Source: B46-G9 sp964581175
GTDB lineage: Bacteria > Desulfobacterota > DSM-4660 > Desulfatiglandales > Desulfatiglandaceae
Direction: 5' to 3'
DNA: 57,098 bases
Assembly: GCA_964581175.1 (NCBI GenBank)
Contig: CAZONI010000017.1
Span: 1 to 57,098 of the forward strand
A model generated the notes under the pieces. That model made no database searches, was not told the origin of the DNA, and was given only the letters and a program-made list of their open reading frames with translations. The position numbers were made by a program, and so were the translations under genes. Positions 42,305 to 51,107 of this stretch are shown in pieces. The first letter of the stretch is position 1; every line of letters starts with the position of its first letter.

Positions 42305-42718
42305 ATGCGCTTCAAAAGAAACAAGGAAGATGAGCCGGGTCTAGGAATCGCACCCTTGGTTGACATTGTCTTCCTCCTCTTGATATTTTTTATGCTGACA
42401 TCCCATTTCGACATTGCATCGGGCATTCGCATCAATTTGCCGAAGGCGGCACACAGGGTCCTCGAACAGGAAAAAGAAAATATTACCCTCCTCATGGATA
42501 GTAGTGGAAAGGTCTATGTGGAGGGGAAAGAAATCAAGGATGATGAACTCCGGAATAAGCTGCGGCTCATGGTCGAAAAGAAAGATATGATCCAACTTGT
42601 CCTGCAGGCCGATAAAGAAGCAAGACATGGGAGGGTCGTCCAGATTATGGATCTGGCAAAGAATGCGGGGATTCGTTCCATTATTATTGCCGCCCGCATG
42701 CCCAGCGGGGGAAGTTAA
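42305..42718 (+). CDS. ExbD/TolR family biopolymer transport protein
   Basis: A 137-residue protein with a short cytoplasmic start, one membrane helix (IAPLVDIVFLLLIFFMLTS) containing the proton-binding Asp in APLVDIVF, and a periplasmic domain ending in the strand IRSIIIAARM. This is the standard ExbD/TolR architecture; it forms the channel with the ExbB/TolQ protein encoded 80 bases upstream. The ATG lacks a strong ribosome site and follows a possible pseudoknot. The next gene begins two bases after its stop. Confidence 0.92.
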   Translation: MRFKRNKEDEPGLGIAPLVDIVFLLLIFFMLTSHFDIASGIRINLPKAAHRVLEQEKENITLLMDSSGKVYVEGKEIKDDELRNKLRLMVEKKDMIQLVLQADKEARHGRVVQIMDLAKNAGIRSIIIAARMPSGGS

Positions 42719-42719
42719 A

Positions 42720-43088
42720 TTGGGCAGGAGAAAAAGAAAACTCGTAAAGATTTCCCTCGCGGTTCTCTGCGTCCTCGGCCCGGTAATCGCATGGCTGGGT
42801 TTTGGTCAGTATGGATTCATCCATCTTTATCGTGTTGGAAAGGAACGAGAGGCACATGTACAAAGGATCAAGAAACTGACGGAAGAGAACCAGGCCCTTT
42901 TTGATGAGATTCAGCGTCTCCGGAAAGACCCCAAGTATGTTGAGCGGGTTGCCAGGAAAGAACTGGGCCTCGTCAAGGAAAACGAGGTCATTTATCGTTT
43001 CCAGGACGACAAGAAGCGGGAAGCAGAACCTGATAAAATCATGGAAACAAAAGCCCTCCAGAAAGATACGACGCTCCCCAAGAGGTGA
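42720..43088 (+). CDS. FtsB/DivIC-like septum formation initiator
   Basis: A 122-residue single-span protein: basic start (GRRKRKLVK), a membrane helix (ISLAVLCVLGPVIAWLGFG), a coiled coil (ENQALFDEIQRLRKDPKY) and then VERVARKELGLVKENEVIYRF, the signature of the DivIC/FtsB family that bridges FtsL and FtsQ in the divisome. The C-terminal 20 residues are polar. The start is TTG 42720, one base after the exbD stop, with GGGGGAAG seven bases upstream; upstream in-frame ATGs lie inside exbD and are rejected. Linkage to exbBD may indicate coordinated envelope constriction. Confidence 0.85.
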   Translation: MGRRKRKLVKISLAVLCVLGPVIAWLGFGQYGFIHLYRVGKEREAHVQRIKKLTEENQALFDEIQRLRKDPKYVERVARKELGLVKENEVIYRFQDDKKREAEPDKIMETKALQKDTTLPKR

Positions 43089-43161
43089 CTGTTCAAGTGG
43101 GCGCTAAAGAGAAAAGGATGACGATAACTGGTCTGTCACCAGAAGAGAAAGGCGGAAAATC

Positions 43162-43863
43162 ATGGAACGAGCGAATGACCTGTACAGCACAATTTTGACC
43201 CACGGGCCGTCACCGTCAACGCTTCTGATCATTCTCCAGAGAATGAGGGAAGAAGGACGCGTCGATGAGGCCCTGCGTGAATGCATAAAGGGTCTCAGGT
43301 TGTATCCTGACGACGTCCGTATCCATCGGATGCTGGCCGAATGTTACCTGGAGTTGGGGTTCTTTTCCATGGCTGAGAAGCAGATTGCCTTGGCCGCCGA
43401 AAATATCGATGAGCTCGTTTCGGTTTTTAAAATCCAGGCCGATCTGTTCGAAAAACAGGGAAGGCATGAAGAGGCGGCTGCAGCCCTCGAAAAATACCTG
43501 GCCCATTTTTCCGGAGATACGGAGGTCATCGAACGCCTTCGTACCCTGAAGCAGGAAGAGAAAACTCCTTCGACGTATGCCCCATCATCTGAAGAGATAG
43601 TCCCGGAGATAGCCACCCACACCCTTGCGGAAATCTATGAAAGCCAGGGACAGCGCAAGGCCGCCATTGAGACTTACAAGAAACTCATAGAACAGTATCC
43701 TGAAGATCTGCGGGCACATGAGCATCTGCGGCACCTGGAGCAGGGAATCCACAGCGGGGACGAACCAGTGAAGCCCCCGGAGAAGAAGCAAGACGGAGTT
43801 CAGAGGATGATCGGGGTCCTCGAGGGATGGCTGGCCAGAATGCAGGAGATGGGAGGTGCCTGA
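43162..43863 (+). CDS. TPR-repeat protein
   Basis: A 233-residue protein made of tetratricopeptide-like helix pairs. At least four are visible: EEGRVDEALRECIKGLRLYP, AECYLELGFFSMAEKQIALA, ADLFEKQGRHEEAAAALEKY and AEIYESQGQRKAAIETYKKL, each followed by a YPxD-like turn. A polar linker and a C-terminal helix (MIGVLEGWLARMQEMGG) end it. No signal is seen, so it is cytoplasmic. It presumably scaffolds other proteins. GGCGG lies seven bases before ATG 43162. Its stop overlaps the GTG start of the next gene by eight bases, so the two are coupled. Confidence 0.88.
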   Translation: MERANDLYSTILTHGPSPSTLLIILQRMREEGRVDEALRECIKGLRLYPDDVRIHRMLAECYLELGFFSMAEKQIALAAENIDELVSVFKIQADLFEKQGRHEEAAAALEKYLAHFSGDTEVIERLRTLKQEEKTPSTYAPSSEEIVPEIATHTLAEIYESQGQRKAAIETYKKLIEQYPEDLRAHEHLRHLEQGIHSGDEPVKPPEKKQDGVQRMIGVLEGWLARMQEMGGA

Positions 43864-44941
43864 TCATCGTGTCCATTTTCGCTTGAAGGCCACGGGCATC
43901 GGGAGCGTTCCTTTCCTGGATATTCAGAAAACCTGCCGGGACATCTTTCGACTCTTCCCTGATATCCCCTTCTGGCCCCAGTTCGTCCGCAGAAGTCATC
44001 GGGAGGATATGAACATCCAGTCCAGCGAGGGTCTTCCTCTTCTCGAGATTGACCATGAAAAACATTCCCTCGTTCTGGGTCAAGCCTCGGATAAAGAAGA
44101 ACAACTCGTTTCCTTTTATGATCATTTTCTCGCAGACGACGTGGACTACTTTGCAATAAGCAGAGAGTTTGCTCCCGGGCTTTACACCCTCCTCGAGTTA
44201 CTGGAAGCGGAACCCAAAAAAGGAGAGCGCTTTATCAAGGGACAATGCGCCGGTCCGGTTACCTTTGCTTCCGGCATCCCCGGACCTGACGGCAAGCCGG
44301 TAATTCACAGCCCTGAACTCCAGGAGGCCTATACCCAAGGGCTGGCCATCAAGGCGCTGTGGCAGGCCCGAAAACTCTCCACATCCGGAAGAACGCCAAT
44401 CCTCTTCCTTGATGAGCCGTCACTTTCGGGTTTTGGTTCCGCCTTCTCTTCCCTTAAACGTGAGGAAGTTGTTCGTCTCCTGCGGATGGTCATCGACTAC
44501 CTGAAGGAGCATCATGCAGACCTTCTCATCGGGATCCATTGCTGCGGCAATACGGATTGGGGGATGGTCCTGGAGGCCGGACCGGATATCGTTAATTTTG
44601 ATGCCTTTTCTTATCTGGACTATTTTCTGCTTTACCCGAAGGAAATTGCCGCCTTCGTAAACAACGGCGGCTCCATCGCATGGGGAATAGTCCCAACCGC
44701 CGATTTTACCGGAAAGGAAACAGTCGCGAGCCTGCTGCTCATTCTGAAGAGAGGCTTCCAGACATTGGAATCCTGGGGCCTCTCGGCCGAAACGGTTGCG
44801 AGTTGCTCGGTCCTGACTCCCTCGTGCGGCATGGGAACCATGTCACCTGAAAGAGCCGAATCCGCCCTCTCCCTGCTCTCCCTGCTCTCCGCCGGATGTA
44901 CGCAATCACCAGTCCTTTTCCGCGACGCAGCAGCCTTCTGA
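43856..44941 (+). CDS. MetE/UROD-fold methyltransferase-like protein
   Basis: A 361-residue protein of the methionine synthase (MetE C-terminal)/uroporphyrinogen decarboxylase barrel. It opens KATGIGSVPFLDI, with IPFWPQFVRRSHREDM and a RFIKGQCAGPVTFASGI block. Candidate zinc ligands are His and Cys in IGIHCCGNTDW and a Cys in LTPSCGMGTMSPE, laid out as in MetE. Only one barrel is present, so it is not full-length MetE; members of this group are thought to act in methyl transfer or cobalamin-linked metabolism. The start is GTG 43856 within the end of the TPR gene. Substrate is unknown. Confidence 0.8.
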   Translation: MPDHRVHFRLKATGIGSVPFLDIQKTCRDIFRLFPDIPFWPQFVRRSHREDMNIQSSEGLPLLEIDHEKHSLVLGQASDKEEQLVSFYDHFLADDVDYFAISREFAPGLYTLLELLEAEPKKGERFIKGQCAGPVTFASGIPGPDGKPVIHSPELQEAYTQGLAIKALWQARKLSTSGRTPILFLDEPSLSGFGSAFSSLKREEVVRLLRMVIDYLKEHHADLLIGIHCCGNTDWGMVLEAGPDIVNFDAFSYLDYFLLYPKEIAAFVNNGGSIAWGIVPTADFTGKETVASLLLILKRGFQTLESWGLSAETVASCSVLTPSCGMGTMSPERAESALSLLSLLSAGCTQSPVLFRDAAAF

Positions 44942-44966
44942 TGAAGCTCAAAGCTTCACTTCCTCT

Positions 44967-45467
44967 TTAAAATCTGTCTAGTTGGTGGAGAAAGTGGTAG
45001 GCAACGATCCCCACCGTGGTGGAGAGATTCAAACTCCTCACCTTCCCCCAGATGGGCACACTGTAGGAGGGGAAGGCATCCAGGAGCTCGACGGGGAGCC
45101 CCCTTGTTTCCTGCCCGAAGAGCAAGTAATCGCCCTTTGTGACACCGGCTTCCGTGTATACTCCTCGAGCATGCCGGCTGAATGCAAAGAGAGATGCGCC
45201 GGAGGTCATTTCCTGTGAAAAGGAGTCGAAACTCCGGTGATGGCGAATGTCAACCTCACTCCAGTAGTCAAGGCCCGCCCGCTTCAGATGCCGGTCATCC
45301 AGGCTGAAGCCCAGGGGATGAATCAGGTGGAGCCGCAGCTCTGCCGCCCCGCAAAGTCTGGCAATATTGCCGGTGTTTGAGGGAATTTCCGGTCTGAAGA
45401 GAACAATTTGCAGATAGGGATCTTGAATGATCTTGTGGGAGATATTTCGGATTCCATTAGGGATCAT
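44967..45467 (-). CDS. trmL: tRNA (cytidine/uridine-34 2'-O) methyltransferase TrmL
   Basis: A 166-residue SPOUT-class enzyme that 2'-O-methylates the wobble base of leucine tRNAs. It shows LQIVLFRPEIPSNTGNIARLCG at the N-terminus, FGQETRGLP and the trefoil-knot segment VRSLNLSTTVGIVAYH. Length and motifs are typical. The first codons (MIPNGIRNISHK) differ from the usual short start, so translation could begin slightly later. It is the last gene of the leftward run, nine bases after the GAF gene and convergent with the MetE-like gene. Confidence 0.92.
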   Translation of the reverse strand: MIPNGIRNISHKIIQDPYLQIVLFRPEIPSNTGNIARLCGAAELRLHLIHPLGFSLDDRHLKRAGLDYWSEVDIRHHRSFDSFSQEMTSGASLFAFSRHARGVYTEAGVTKGDYLLFGQETRGLPVELLDAFPSYSVPIWGKVRSLNLSTTVGIVAYHFLHQLDRF

Positions 45468-45476
45468 GGCTTGGAT

Positions 45477-45992
45477 CTATTTGCGCATATCGTTGATCAC
45501 TGCCCGTTCAATGGCCAGGCATCCCAGCTTCCCAAGAGTAGTCAGGAACTGCATCTCATCGTGGGTCGGCACTTTTTTTGACGAAAAATAGACCCGCAGG
45601 ATACAGTAGGTAGATTCATTCACCGTAAATGGGATGCCTATCACCGAACAAAGACCTTCCTTTCTGGCCGCGACGAGGTTCTGTATCCGGCCGTCGTTCT
45701 CAAAATCGTTAATAATGATAACATCTCCCTGGAGAATTTCCGTTATGCTCTTCCCGAAATCAATGGCCCCCGAATGGATATATGCCTGACTGAGACCGCA
45801 GCTGGCCACCACTTTCAGGTCGAAGGTTCCCTGCTCCAGGACGCGAATCGTACTCCCTTTCGCACCGGTGAGCTCCGCTGCCAGGGAAACGATGAAATGG
45901 AGTACGTCACCCAGGTCCTCTTCCTCTCGGTAAATGACATCGATCACTCGAACGAGAGAGAAAAAGTAGGAATCCATTTTTGACTGTTCCAC
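45477..45992 (-). CDS. GAF-domain protein
   Basis: A 171-residue protein that is essentially one GAF domain, a small-molecule or redox sensor fold. Typical segments are FIVSLAAELTGAKGSTIRVLE, LKVVASCGLSQAYI, DVIIINDFENDGRIQ and the GLCSVIGIPF strand, ending in a helix. No output domain is attached, so it must act by protein contact or as a free-methionine-sulfoxide-type enzyme; the Cys pattern of the latter is not clear. The start is GTG 45992 with AGGAGG nine bases upstream. It lies between the metallo-hydrolase and trmL. Confidence 0.85.
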   Translation of the reverse strand: MEQSKMDSYFFSLVRVIDVIYREEEDLGDVLHFIVSLAAELTGAKGSTIRVLEQGTFDLKVVASCGLSQAYIHSGAIDFGKSITEILQGDVIIINDFENDGRIQNLVAARKEGLCSVIGIPFTVNESTYCILRVYFSSKKVPTHDEMQFLTTLGKLGCLAIERAVINDMRK

Positions 45993-46018
45993 TGCGGAGC
46001 GCCTCCTCGTGCATATCC

Positions 46019-46825
46019 TTATATCTTTATCACGGTCCCTGGTTCATGCTGCATCGCCACCGACACGCGCACATTCTGAAGCCCGAGCCGTTCCAGCGCT
46101 TCAACGGCCGTTGCGTATGCCTTTTCAGGGTTATTGTTGATCTCGCTGAGGTGCGCAAGAACGAGGTGCCTGAGATCTGGGTGTCCCACCATACCCAGCA
46201 GGTGCGCAGCCTGCTCATTTGAGAGGTGTCCTTCAGCGCTCCTGATCCTCTTCTTCAAGTCAAGGGAATAGGGTCCTTGATCCAGCATGACGGGATCATG
46301 ATTGAACTCAAGGACGAGCGCCTGGCAACTCCTCAAGTGCTCCTCCACCACCCTGGTGCTCCTGCCCAGGTCGGTTGCAATGCCGAGTCTTTTTCCATTG
46401 GAACAACATACCAGCCCCAGGGGATCAGACGCATCATGGCACTTTGTGAAGGTTTCCACCGAAATATCCTTCACCCTGACCGCTTCCCCGGTCTGAATGA
46501 CAATCGGCTTCGGCAGCTTGCCAAGAGTCTTTCCCCCTCTTTCCAATGTCCCTTCAGTCAGGTACACCGGAATCCCCAGACGACGCGAAAGAGGTCCGGC
46601 GCCCCGTATATGGTCTCCATGCTCGTGCGTGAGAAATATGGCGTCAAGCCCTTCGATGTCAATCTCTGCTTTCTCAAATCTCCTGGAGATCTCGCGCCCG
46701 CTTAAGCCGGCATCGACCAATATCCTGCAGTGCGCTGATTCAACATAACAGGCGTTCCCGCTGCTCCCTGATGCCAGCATGCATATCTGCAGGAATCTCT
46801 TCCCATCAGCAGCAGATGATTCCAC
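46019..46825 (-). CDS. MBL-fold metallo-hydrolase, YycJ/WalJ type
   Basis: A 268-residue metallo-beta-lactamase-fold enzyme. The opening ASGSSGNACYVE is typical of the YycJ branch, followed by the Asp in ILVDAGLSGR, the metal-binding HxHxDH motif in FLTHEHGDH, a His in TKCHDASDPLG, the Asp in GIATDLG and EFNHDPVML, and a C-terminal LVLAHLSEINNNP. YycJ-like proteins have been tied to DNA exonuclease activity. The start is taken as GTG 46825 after AGAGGGG; it lies eight bases after dut. Confidence 0.92.
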   Translation of the reverse strand: MESSAADGKRFLQICMLASGSSGNACYVESAHCRILVDAGLSGREISRRFEKAEIDIEGLDAIFLTHEHGDHIRGAGPLSRRLGIPVYLTEGTLERGGKTLGKLPKPIVIQTGEAVRVKDISVETFTKCHDASDPLGLVCCSNGKRLGIATDLGRSTRVVEEHLRSCQALVLEFNHDPVMLDQGPYSLDLKKRIRSAEGHLSNEQAAHLLGMVGHPDLRHLVLAHLSEINNNPEKAYATAVEALERLGLQNVRVSVAMQHEPGTVIKI

Positions 46826-46833
46826 TTGCCCCT

Positions 46834-47292
46834 CTAGTCTTTGCCGGAATGGCCAAATCCACCGGCGCCCCTCTCGGTGCCGTCCAGTTTCTCGGCCACT
46901 ATGATTTCCGCATGATAGGTCCGCGATATAACCATCTGCGCGATCCTGTCGCCATTTCGAATGACGTAAGCGGTCTTCCCCCAGTTGATGAGTATAATCG
47001 CGATCTCACCCCTGTAATCACTGTCGATGGTACCGGGAGAGTTCACCATTCCAATCCCATGCCGAAGCGCCAGTCCGCTCCTCGGCCTGATCTGGGCTTC
47101 GAAGCCGGGAGGGATGGACATGGCAAGACCCGTGGGGATCAGCTTGATTTCGCCGGGGTTCAGGCGGACCGGCTCCTCAACGGCGGCGCGAATATCCAGT
47201 CCCGATGATCCTTCTGATGCATAGGCCGGCAAGGGCAAATGATTGCCTTCGCTCAACCGCTTTACCCTGATGGTGATCTTTTTTTCATCCAC
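46834..47292 (-). CDS. dut: Deoxyuridine 5'-triphosphate nucleotidohydrolase
   Basis: A 152-residue trimeric dUTPase that hydrolyses dUTP to dUMP and prevents uracil entry into DNA. The five motifs are present: SSGLDIRA, PRSGLALRHGI, GTIDSDYRGEI, RIAQMVI and a C-terminal GAGGFGHSGKD. The last has Ala and His where many members have Thr and Ser, a mild variant. The start is GTG 47292. Its product dUMP feeds the thymidylate synthase encoded at 1.7 kb. It lies 26 bases after the M16 peptidase gene. Confidence 0.95.
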   Translation of the reverse strand: MDEKKITIRVKRLSEGNHLPLPAYASEGSSGLDIRAAVEEPVRLNPGEIKLIPTGLAMSIPPGFEAQIRPRSGLALRHGIGMVNSPGTIDSDYRGEIAIILINWGKTAYVIRNGDRIAQMVISRTYHAEIIVAEKLDGTERGAGGFGHSGKD

Positions 47293-47318
47293 CGCAGTAT
47301 CCCAGAGAGAAATCGAAG

Positions 47319-48575
47319 TCAGAATCTCAGGTGCCCGGAATCAATCTTCTCCCCGCTGAAAGGACCGAGTGTAGCCAGAAACACCCCGTCATCCCGAAAA
47401 ATAGCTCCAGCGGCTGCAACGACCTCATCAATAGTAACCTTCTCGATGTCTTCAGCCAGTTCCTCGTAGCTTACATACCTGTCAAAAACAAACTCATTTT
47501 TTGCAATCCGCATCATCCTGTTATCTGGATTTTCAGAGGAAAGGTATATTCCCCCGACAATATGATCTTTTGCCGCCACAAGGTCATCCGTGGACAGACC
47601 ACCATCCTGGATTTTTCGTATTTCTGCGTGAATGATCTCAAGTGCCGGATCCACATTGCCGTTGTCGGTGGCCAGGTAGACACCAAACATGCCGGAATCG
47701 CAATATGCGGAATGGAAGGAATAGACGTTGTAAGCCAGTCCCAGATTCTCCCGAATCTCCTGGAACAGCCTGGAACTCATGTTCCCGCCCAGGAGAACGT
47801 TGAAAATGCTGCAGGCGAATCGCCGGTCATCTTTCATGGAAGGAGCCTCCGCGCCCAGGCACAGGTGGACCTGTTCGTGTTCCTTTTCCTGGCATGAGAT
47901 CCCGGTACTCGAATGGGGCGGTACCCGGCTCTTTTTTTTGTTCCCAGGCTCCAGATCCTCGAAAAAAGGTCTGAAATAGGAGACCACAGTCGCATGCCGA
48001 ATATTCCCGGCTGCAGAAACAATGACGTTCTCAGGGCTATAAAATTCGCTCATGTAGGCCGGGATATTCTCTCTCTGGATGGCGGCCACTGTCTCATTAG
48101 TGCCAAGAATGGGCAGTCCAAGAGGGTGGTTTTTCCAGAACTGCCGGTTAAAAAGCACATGAACGTTCTCGTCGGGAGTGTCCTCCACCATGCTGATTTC
48201 CTGAAGGATCACCTGGCGCTCTCGCTCCATATCCAGGGGATCGAAAAGAGAATGAAGGAAGATGTCGGAAAGAATGTCAGCCAGCCGATTAAAATGTTTC
48301 CCCAGTACCCGCGCATGGAAACAGGTATTTTCTTTTCCTGTGAAAGCGTTCGACATGCCTCCAATGCTGTCCAGTTCTTTCGCTATCTGGAACGTGGAAC
48401 GCTTCCGTGTTCCCTTGAACAGCATATGTTCGATGAAATGCGATATACCGTTCTGTTCGGGCTCTTCATCTCTCGATCCGGTATTGACCCAGATGCCCAG
48501 AGAAACCGATTTCAGGTGATCCAGTTGCTCGGAGACGATCCTGAGCCCGTTTTTGAGAACCGTCTTATGATACAT
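47319..48575 (-). CDS. M16-family zinc peptidase (processing peptidase-like)
   Basis: A 418-residue M16B peptidase. The inverted zinc motif HFIEH lies near residue 48, with the downstream Glu in a HARVLGKHFNRLADILSDI to EREVILQEI-like region (ERQVILQEISMVED). The second half has the inactive repeat with LGLAYNVYSFHSAY. It is the usual pnp-linked M16 of bacteria, related to mitochondrial processing peptidase beta and PqqF, and is probably cytoplasmic. ATG 48575 lies inside the 3' end of pnp, overlapping by 11 bases, so it is translationally coupled; the longer frame to 48632 is rejected. Confidence 0.93.
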   Translation of the reverse strand: MYHKTVLKNGLRIVSEQLDHLKSVSLGIWVNTGSRDEEPEQNGISHFIEHMLFKGTRKRSTFQIAKELDSIGGMSNAFTGKENTCFHARVLGKHFNRLADILSDIFLHSLFDPLDMERERQVILQEISMVEDTPDENVHVLFNRQFWKNHPLGLPILGTNETVAAIQRENIPAYMSEFYSPENVIVSAAGNIRHATVVSYFRPFFEDLEPGNKKKSRVPPHSSTGISCQEKEHEQVHLCLGAEAPSMKDDRRFACSIFNVLLGGNMSSRLFQEIRENLGLAYNVYSFHSAYCDSGMFGVYLATDNGNVDPALEIIHAEIRKIQDGGLSTDDLVAAKDHIVGGIYLSSENPDNRMMRIAKNEFVFDRYVSYEELAEDIEKVTIDEVVAAAGAIFRDDGVFLATLGPFSGEKIDSGHLRF

Positions 48576-50664
48576 TGTCCGGATTCTCGTCCAACGCCGC
48601 CTTTCGGGAAAGGCGAATTTTTCCATTATCATCCACGTCGAGGACCTTGACCAGGACTTCGTCCCCTTCCTTCAGCACATCCGTGACCTTCTCGACCCTT
48701 CCTCGATCGAGCTGGGATATGTGGACCAAACCATCGGTACCGGGAAGAATTTCTACAAACGCGCCAAAGTCCATAATCTTCCGAACCTTTCCCATGTAGA
48801 GCTTCCCGATTTCAGCCTCCTTGACAATCTCATTGATCATCCCCACCGCCGCGTCGGCGCTTTCCTGGTCCGCAGCGGCAATAACCACATTCCCATCATC
48901 ATCCACTTCAACACGGGCGCCGGAGTCGGCTGTGATCTGTTTGATCGTTTTTCCCCCGGGACCGATCAGTGACCGGATTTTTTCCGTCTTAATTTCCATA
49001 CGGATGACAACCGGCGCATACTGGGAAACCTGTGTCCTCGGCCTGGGGATCGCCGCGTTCATCTTCTCAAGGATGAGGAGCCGCGCCTCTCTGGCCTGTT
49101 CCAGTGCCTTTCCGAGGGTGTCGCTGGTGATTCCATCCATCTTGATATCCATCTGAAGGGCGGTAATGCCGTCACGGGTGCCCGTTACCTTGAAGTCCAT
49201 ATCTCCGTAGTGGTCTTCGTCGCCAAGTATATCGGTGAGGACAGCCACTTTCGTATTGTCGGAGACCAGACCCATGGCGACACCTGCGACCGGCTCTTTT
49301 ATTGGAACACCGGCGTCCATAAGAGACAACGAAGCTCCGCAAACCGTTGCCATGGAAGATGAACCGTTGGATTCCATGATCTCGGATACGATCCTTGTGC
49401 AATAAGTGAACTCATCCTTGTCGGGCATGACGGGTATGAGGGCACGTCTGGCAAGGGCTCCGTGTCCGATTTCTCGTCTACCGGGTCCGCCGAGTCGCTT
49501 CGCCTCGCCCACGCTGTACGGTGGAAAATTGTAATGCAGGATGAAGGACCGGAAATGGTCTCCATAGATGGATTCAATCTTCTGTTGGTCAAACTCCGTT
49601 CCAAGGGTGGTCAGGACCATTGCCTGGGTCTCGCCCCTGGTAAAAAGGGCTGAACCATGCACACGAGGCAGGATTCCCACCACACATTCGATGGGCCTCA
49701 CTTCTGTAAAGGAACGGCCGTCAATCCGGCGGCCATCCTTCAGAATCATTTCCCGCACCATCTGCCGCTCGAGATCGTGGACGGCATTCTTTATTGTTGG
49801 GTGCCGGGCTTCATCTTCACCGCCAAGCAGTTCCAGGACAGCCTGTTGCGCTTCTTCCCGCTTCTGCTGACGATCAAGCTTGTCTGCAATGGTTATTACC
49901 TGCTGCAGCAGAGGAGTAGCCGCGCGCGTAATGTCGTCGACAAATGCTCCTTCCACCGTTACCTCCGGAACCGCTCTCTTCTCTTTTCCCACCGCCCTTT
50001 TCAGATCTTCCTGAAGATCCAGCATGGGCTGCATCGCTTTGTGCCCGAAAAAGATAGCCTCAACCATGTCGGATTCCGACACAAATTTTCCGCCTCCCTC
50101 AACCATGACAACGGCATTGCGGTTCCCTGCCACAATAAGATTGATATCAGCATCTTTGAGCTGGCTTACCGTGGGATTCGCAACTAACTGACCGTCTACC
50201 CGCCCAACGCGTACGCCGGCGATCGGCCCCTTAAAGGGGATATCTGAAACCTCGAGCGCAGCAGAAGCGCCAAGGATCGCAAGCACATCCCCCTCATTCT
50301 CTTTGTCTGTAGACAGCACGGTCGCAATCACCTGTGTCTCAAAGCGGTAGTTGTCCGGAAAAAGAGGCCGGAGGGGTCTGTCTATCAATCGGGCAGTCAA
50401 TGTCTCCTTCTCGCTGGGACGACCCATATCCCTGCGGAAAAAATTCCCCGGTATTCTTCCGCCGGCATAGGACATCTCCTGGTATTCCACGGTAAGGGGA
50501 AAAAAATCGATTCCTTCACGTATTTCGTTTGTGGAAACAGCGGTAACGAGTACGACCGTTTCGCCCAAAGTAACGACTGCTGACCCACTGGCCTGTTTGG
50601 CTATACGACCCGTTTCCACATGGAGCTTCCGGCCGTTTAATTCCATGGAACAATTTTGTATCAT
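48565..50664 (-). CDS. pnp: Polyribonucleotide nucleotidyltransferase (PNPase)
   Basis: A 699-residue 3'-5' phosphorolytic exoribonuclease. Two RNase PH-like domains are visible (FFRRDMGRPSEKETLTARLI in the first; LFTRGETQAM and SLMDAGVPIKEPVAGVAMGL in the second), joined by an all-alpha linker. A KH domain (IRSLIGPGGKTIKQI) and an S1 domain (GKVRKIMDFGAFVEILPGTDGLVHIS) follow. Length and order are standard. It lies 54 bases after rpsO, the common order in bacteria, where PNPase autoregulates through its leader. AGGAAA precedes ATG 50664. Confidence 0.97.
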   Translation of the reverse strand: MIQNCSMELNGRKLHVETGRIAKQASGSAVVTLGETVVLVTAVSTNEIREGIDFFPLTVEYQEMSYAGGRIPGNFFRRDMGRPSEKETLTARLIDRPLRPLFPDNYRFETQVIATVLSTDKENEGDVLAILGASAALEVSDIPFKGPIAGVRVGRVDGQLVANPTVSQLKDADINLIVAGNRNAVVMVEGGGKFVSESDMVEAIFFGHKAMQPMLDLQEDLKRAVGKEKRAVPEVTVEGAFVDDITRAATPLLQQVITIADKLDRQQKREEAQQAVLELLGGEDEARHPTIKNAVHDLERQMVREMILKDGRRIDGRSFTEVRPIECVVGILPRVHGSALFTRGETQAMVLTTLGTEFDQQKIESIYGDHFRSFILHYNFPPYSVGEAKRLGGPGRREIGHGALARRALIPVMPDKDEFTYCTRIVSEIMESNGSSSMATVCGASLSLMDAGVPIKEPVAGVAMGLVSDNTKVAVLTDILGDEDHYGDMDFKVTGTRDGITALQMDIKMDGITSDTLGKALEQAREARLLILEKMNAAIPRPRTQVSQYAPVVIRMEIKTEKIRSLIGPGGKTIKQITADSGARVEVDDDGNVVIAAADQESADAAVGMINEIVKEAEIGKLYMGKVRKIMDFGAFVEILPGTDGLVHISQLDRGRVEKVTDVLKEGDEVLVKVLDVDDNGKIRLSRKAALDENPDNVS

Positions 50665-50718
50665 TTTCCTGTATTTCCTTTCGCTTAGCTGAAAATCCGT
50701 TCACGCGGAATCCCTGCA

Positions 50719-50988
50719 CTACTTCCGAATACCGAGTTCTTTGATAATAACTCTGTATCGCTCAACATCGCTCTTCTTGAGGTAGTTCAGGAGCCGGCGC
50801 CTCTGACCAACCAGCTTCAAGAGACCCCGCCTCGAATGGTGGTCTTTCTTGTGAATCTTGAAGTGATCCGTCAGATATTTGATCCGATTGCTCAAAAGGG
50901 CTATCTGAACTTCCGGTGACCCTGTGTCATTGTTATGAAGTTTGAATTTATCGATGATTTCCTTTTTGTTTTCGGCCGTTAGAACCAC
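50719..50988 (-). CDS. rpsO: 30S ribosomal protein S15
   Basis: An 89-residue S15, which binds 16S rRNA early in 30S assembly. NNDTGSPEVQIALLSNRI, LTDHFKIHKKDHHSRRGLL and QRRRLLNYLKK are the conserved blocks. The start is GTG 50988 with GGAGG eight bases upstream. A 119-base gap before it, after truB, contains no gene and may hold an rpsO promoter or S15-binding leader. pnp follows. Confidence 0.97.
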   Translation of the reverse strand: MVLTAENKKEIIDKFKLHNNDTGSPEVQIALLSNRIKYLTDHFKIHKKDHHSRRGLLKLVGQRRRLLNYLKKSDVERYRVIIKELGIRK

Positions 50989-51107
50989 TTTCCGTTCCTC
51001 CTTCTATCAGTAATGGCTGCCAAAAATGCACACTTTCCCTTGTCCTCGCCGGCGATGATCATTCCATCCGGCCCGGACCTGAAACATTCGTTAGTCATGG
51101 AGATTGA

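Noticed and set aside
50989..51107. Possible S15-binding leader upstream of rpsO
   Set aside because: The gap has suitable position but I could not identify a defined pseudoknot or S15 target by eye.
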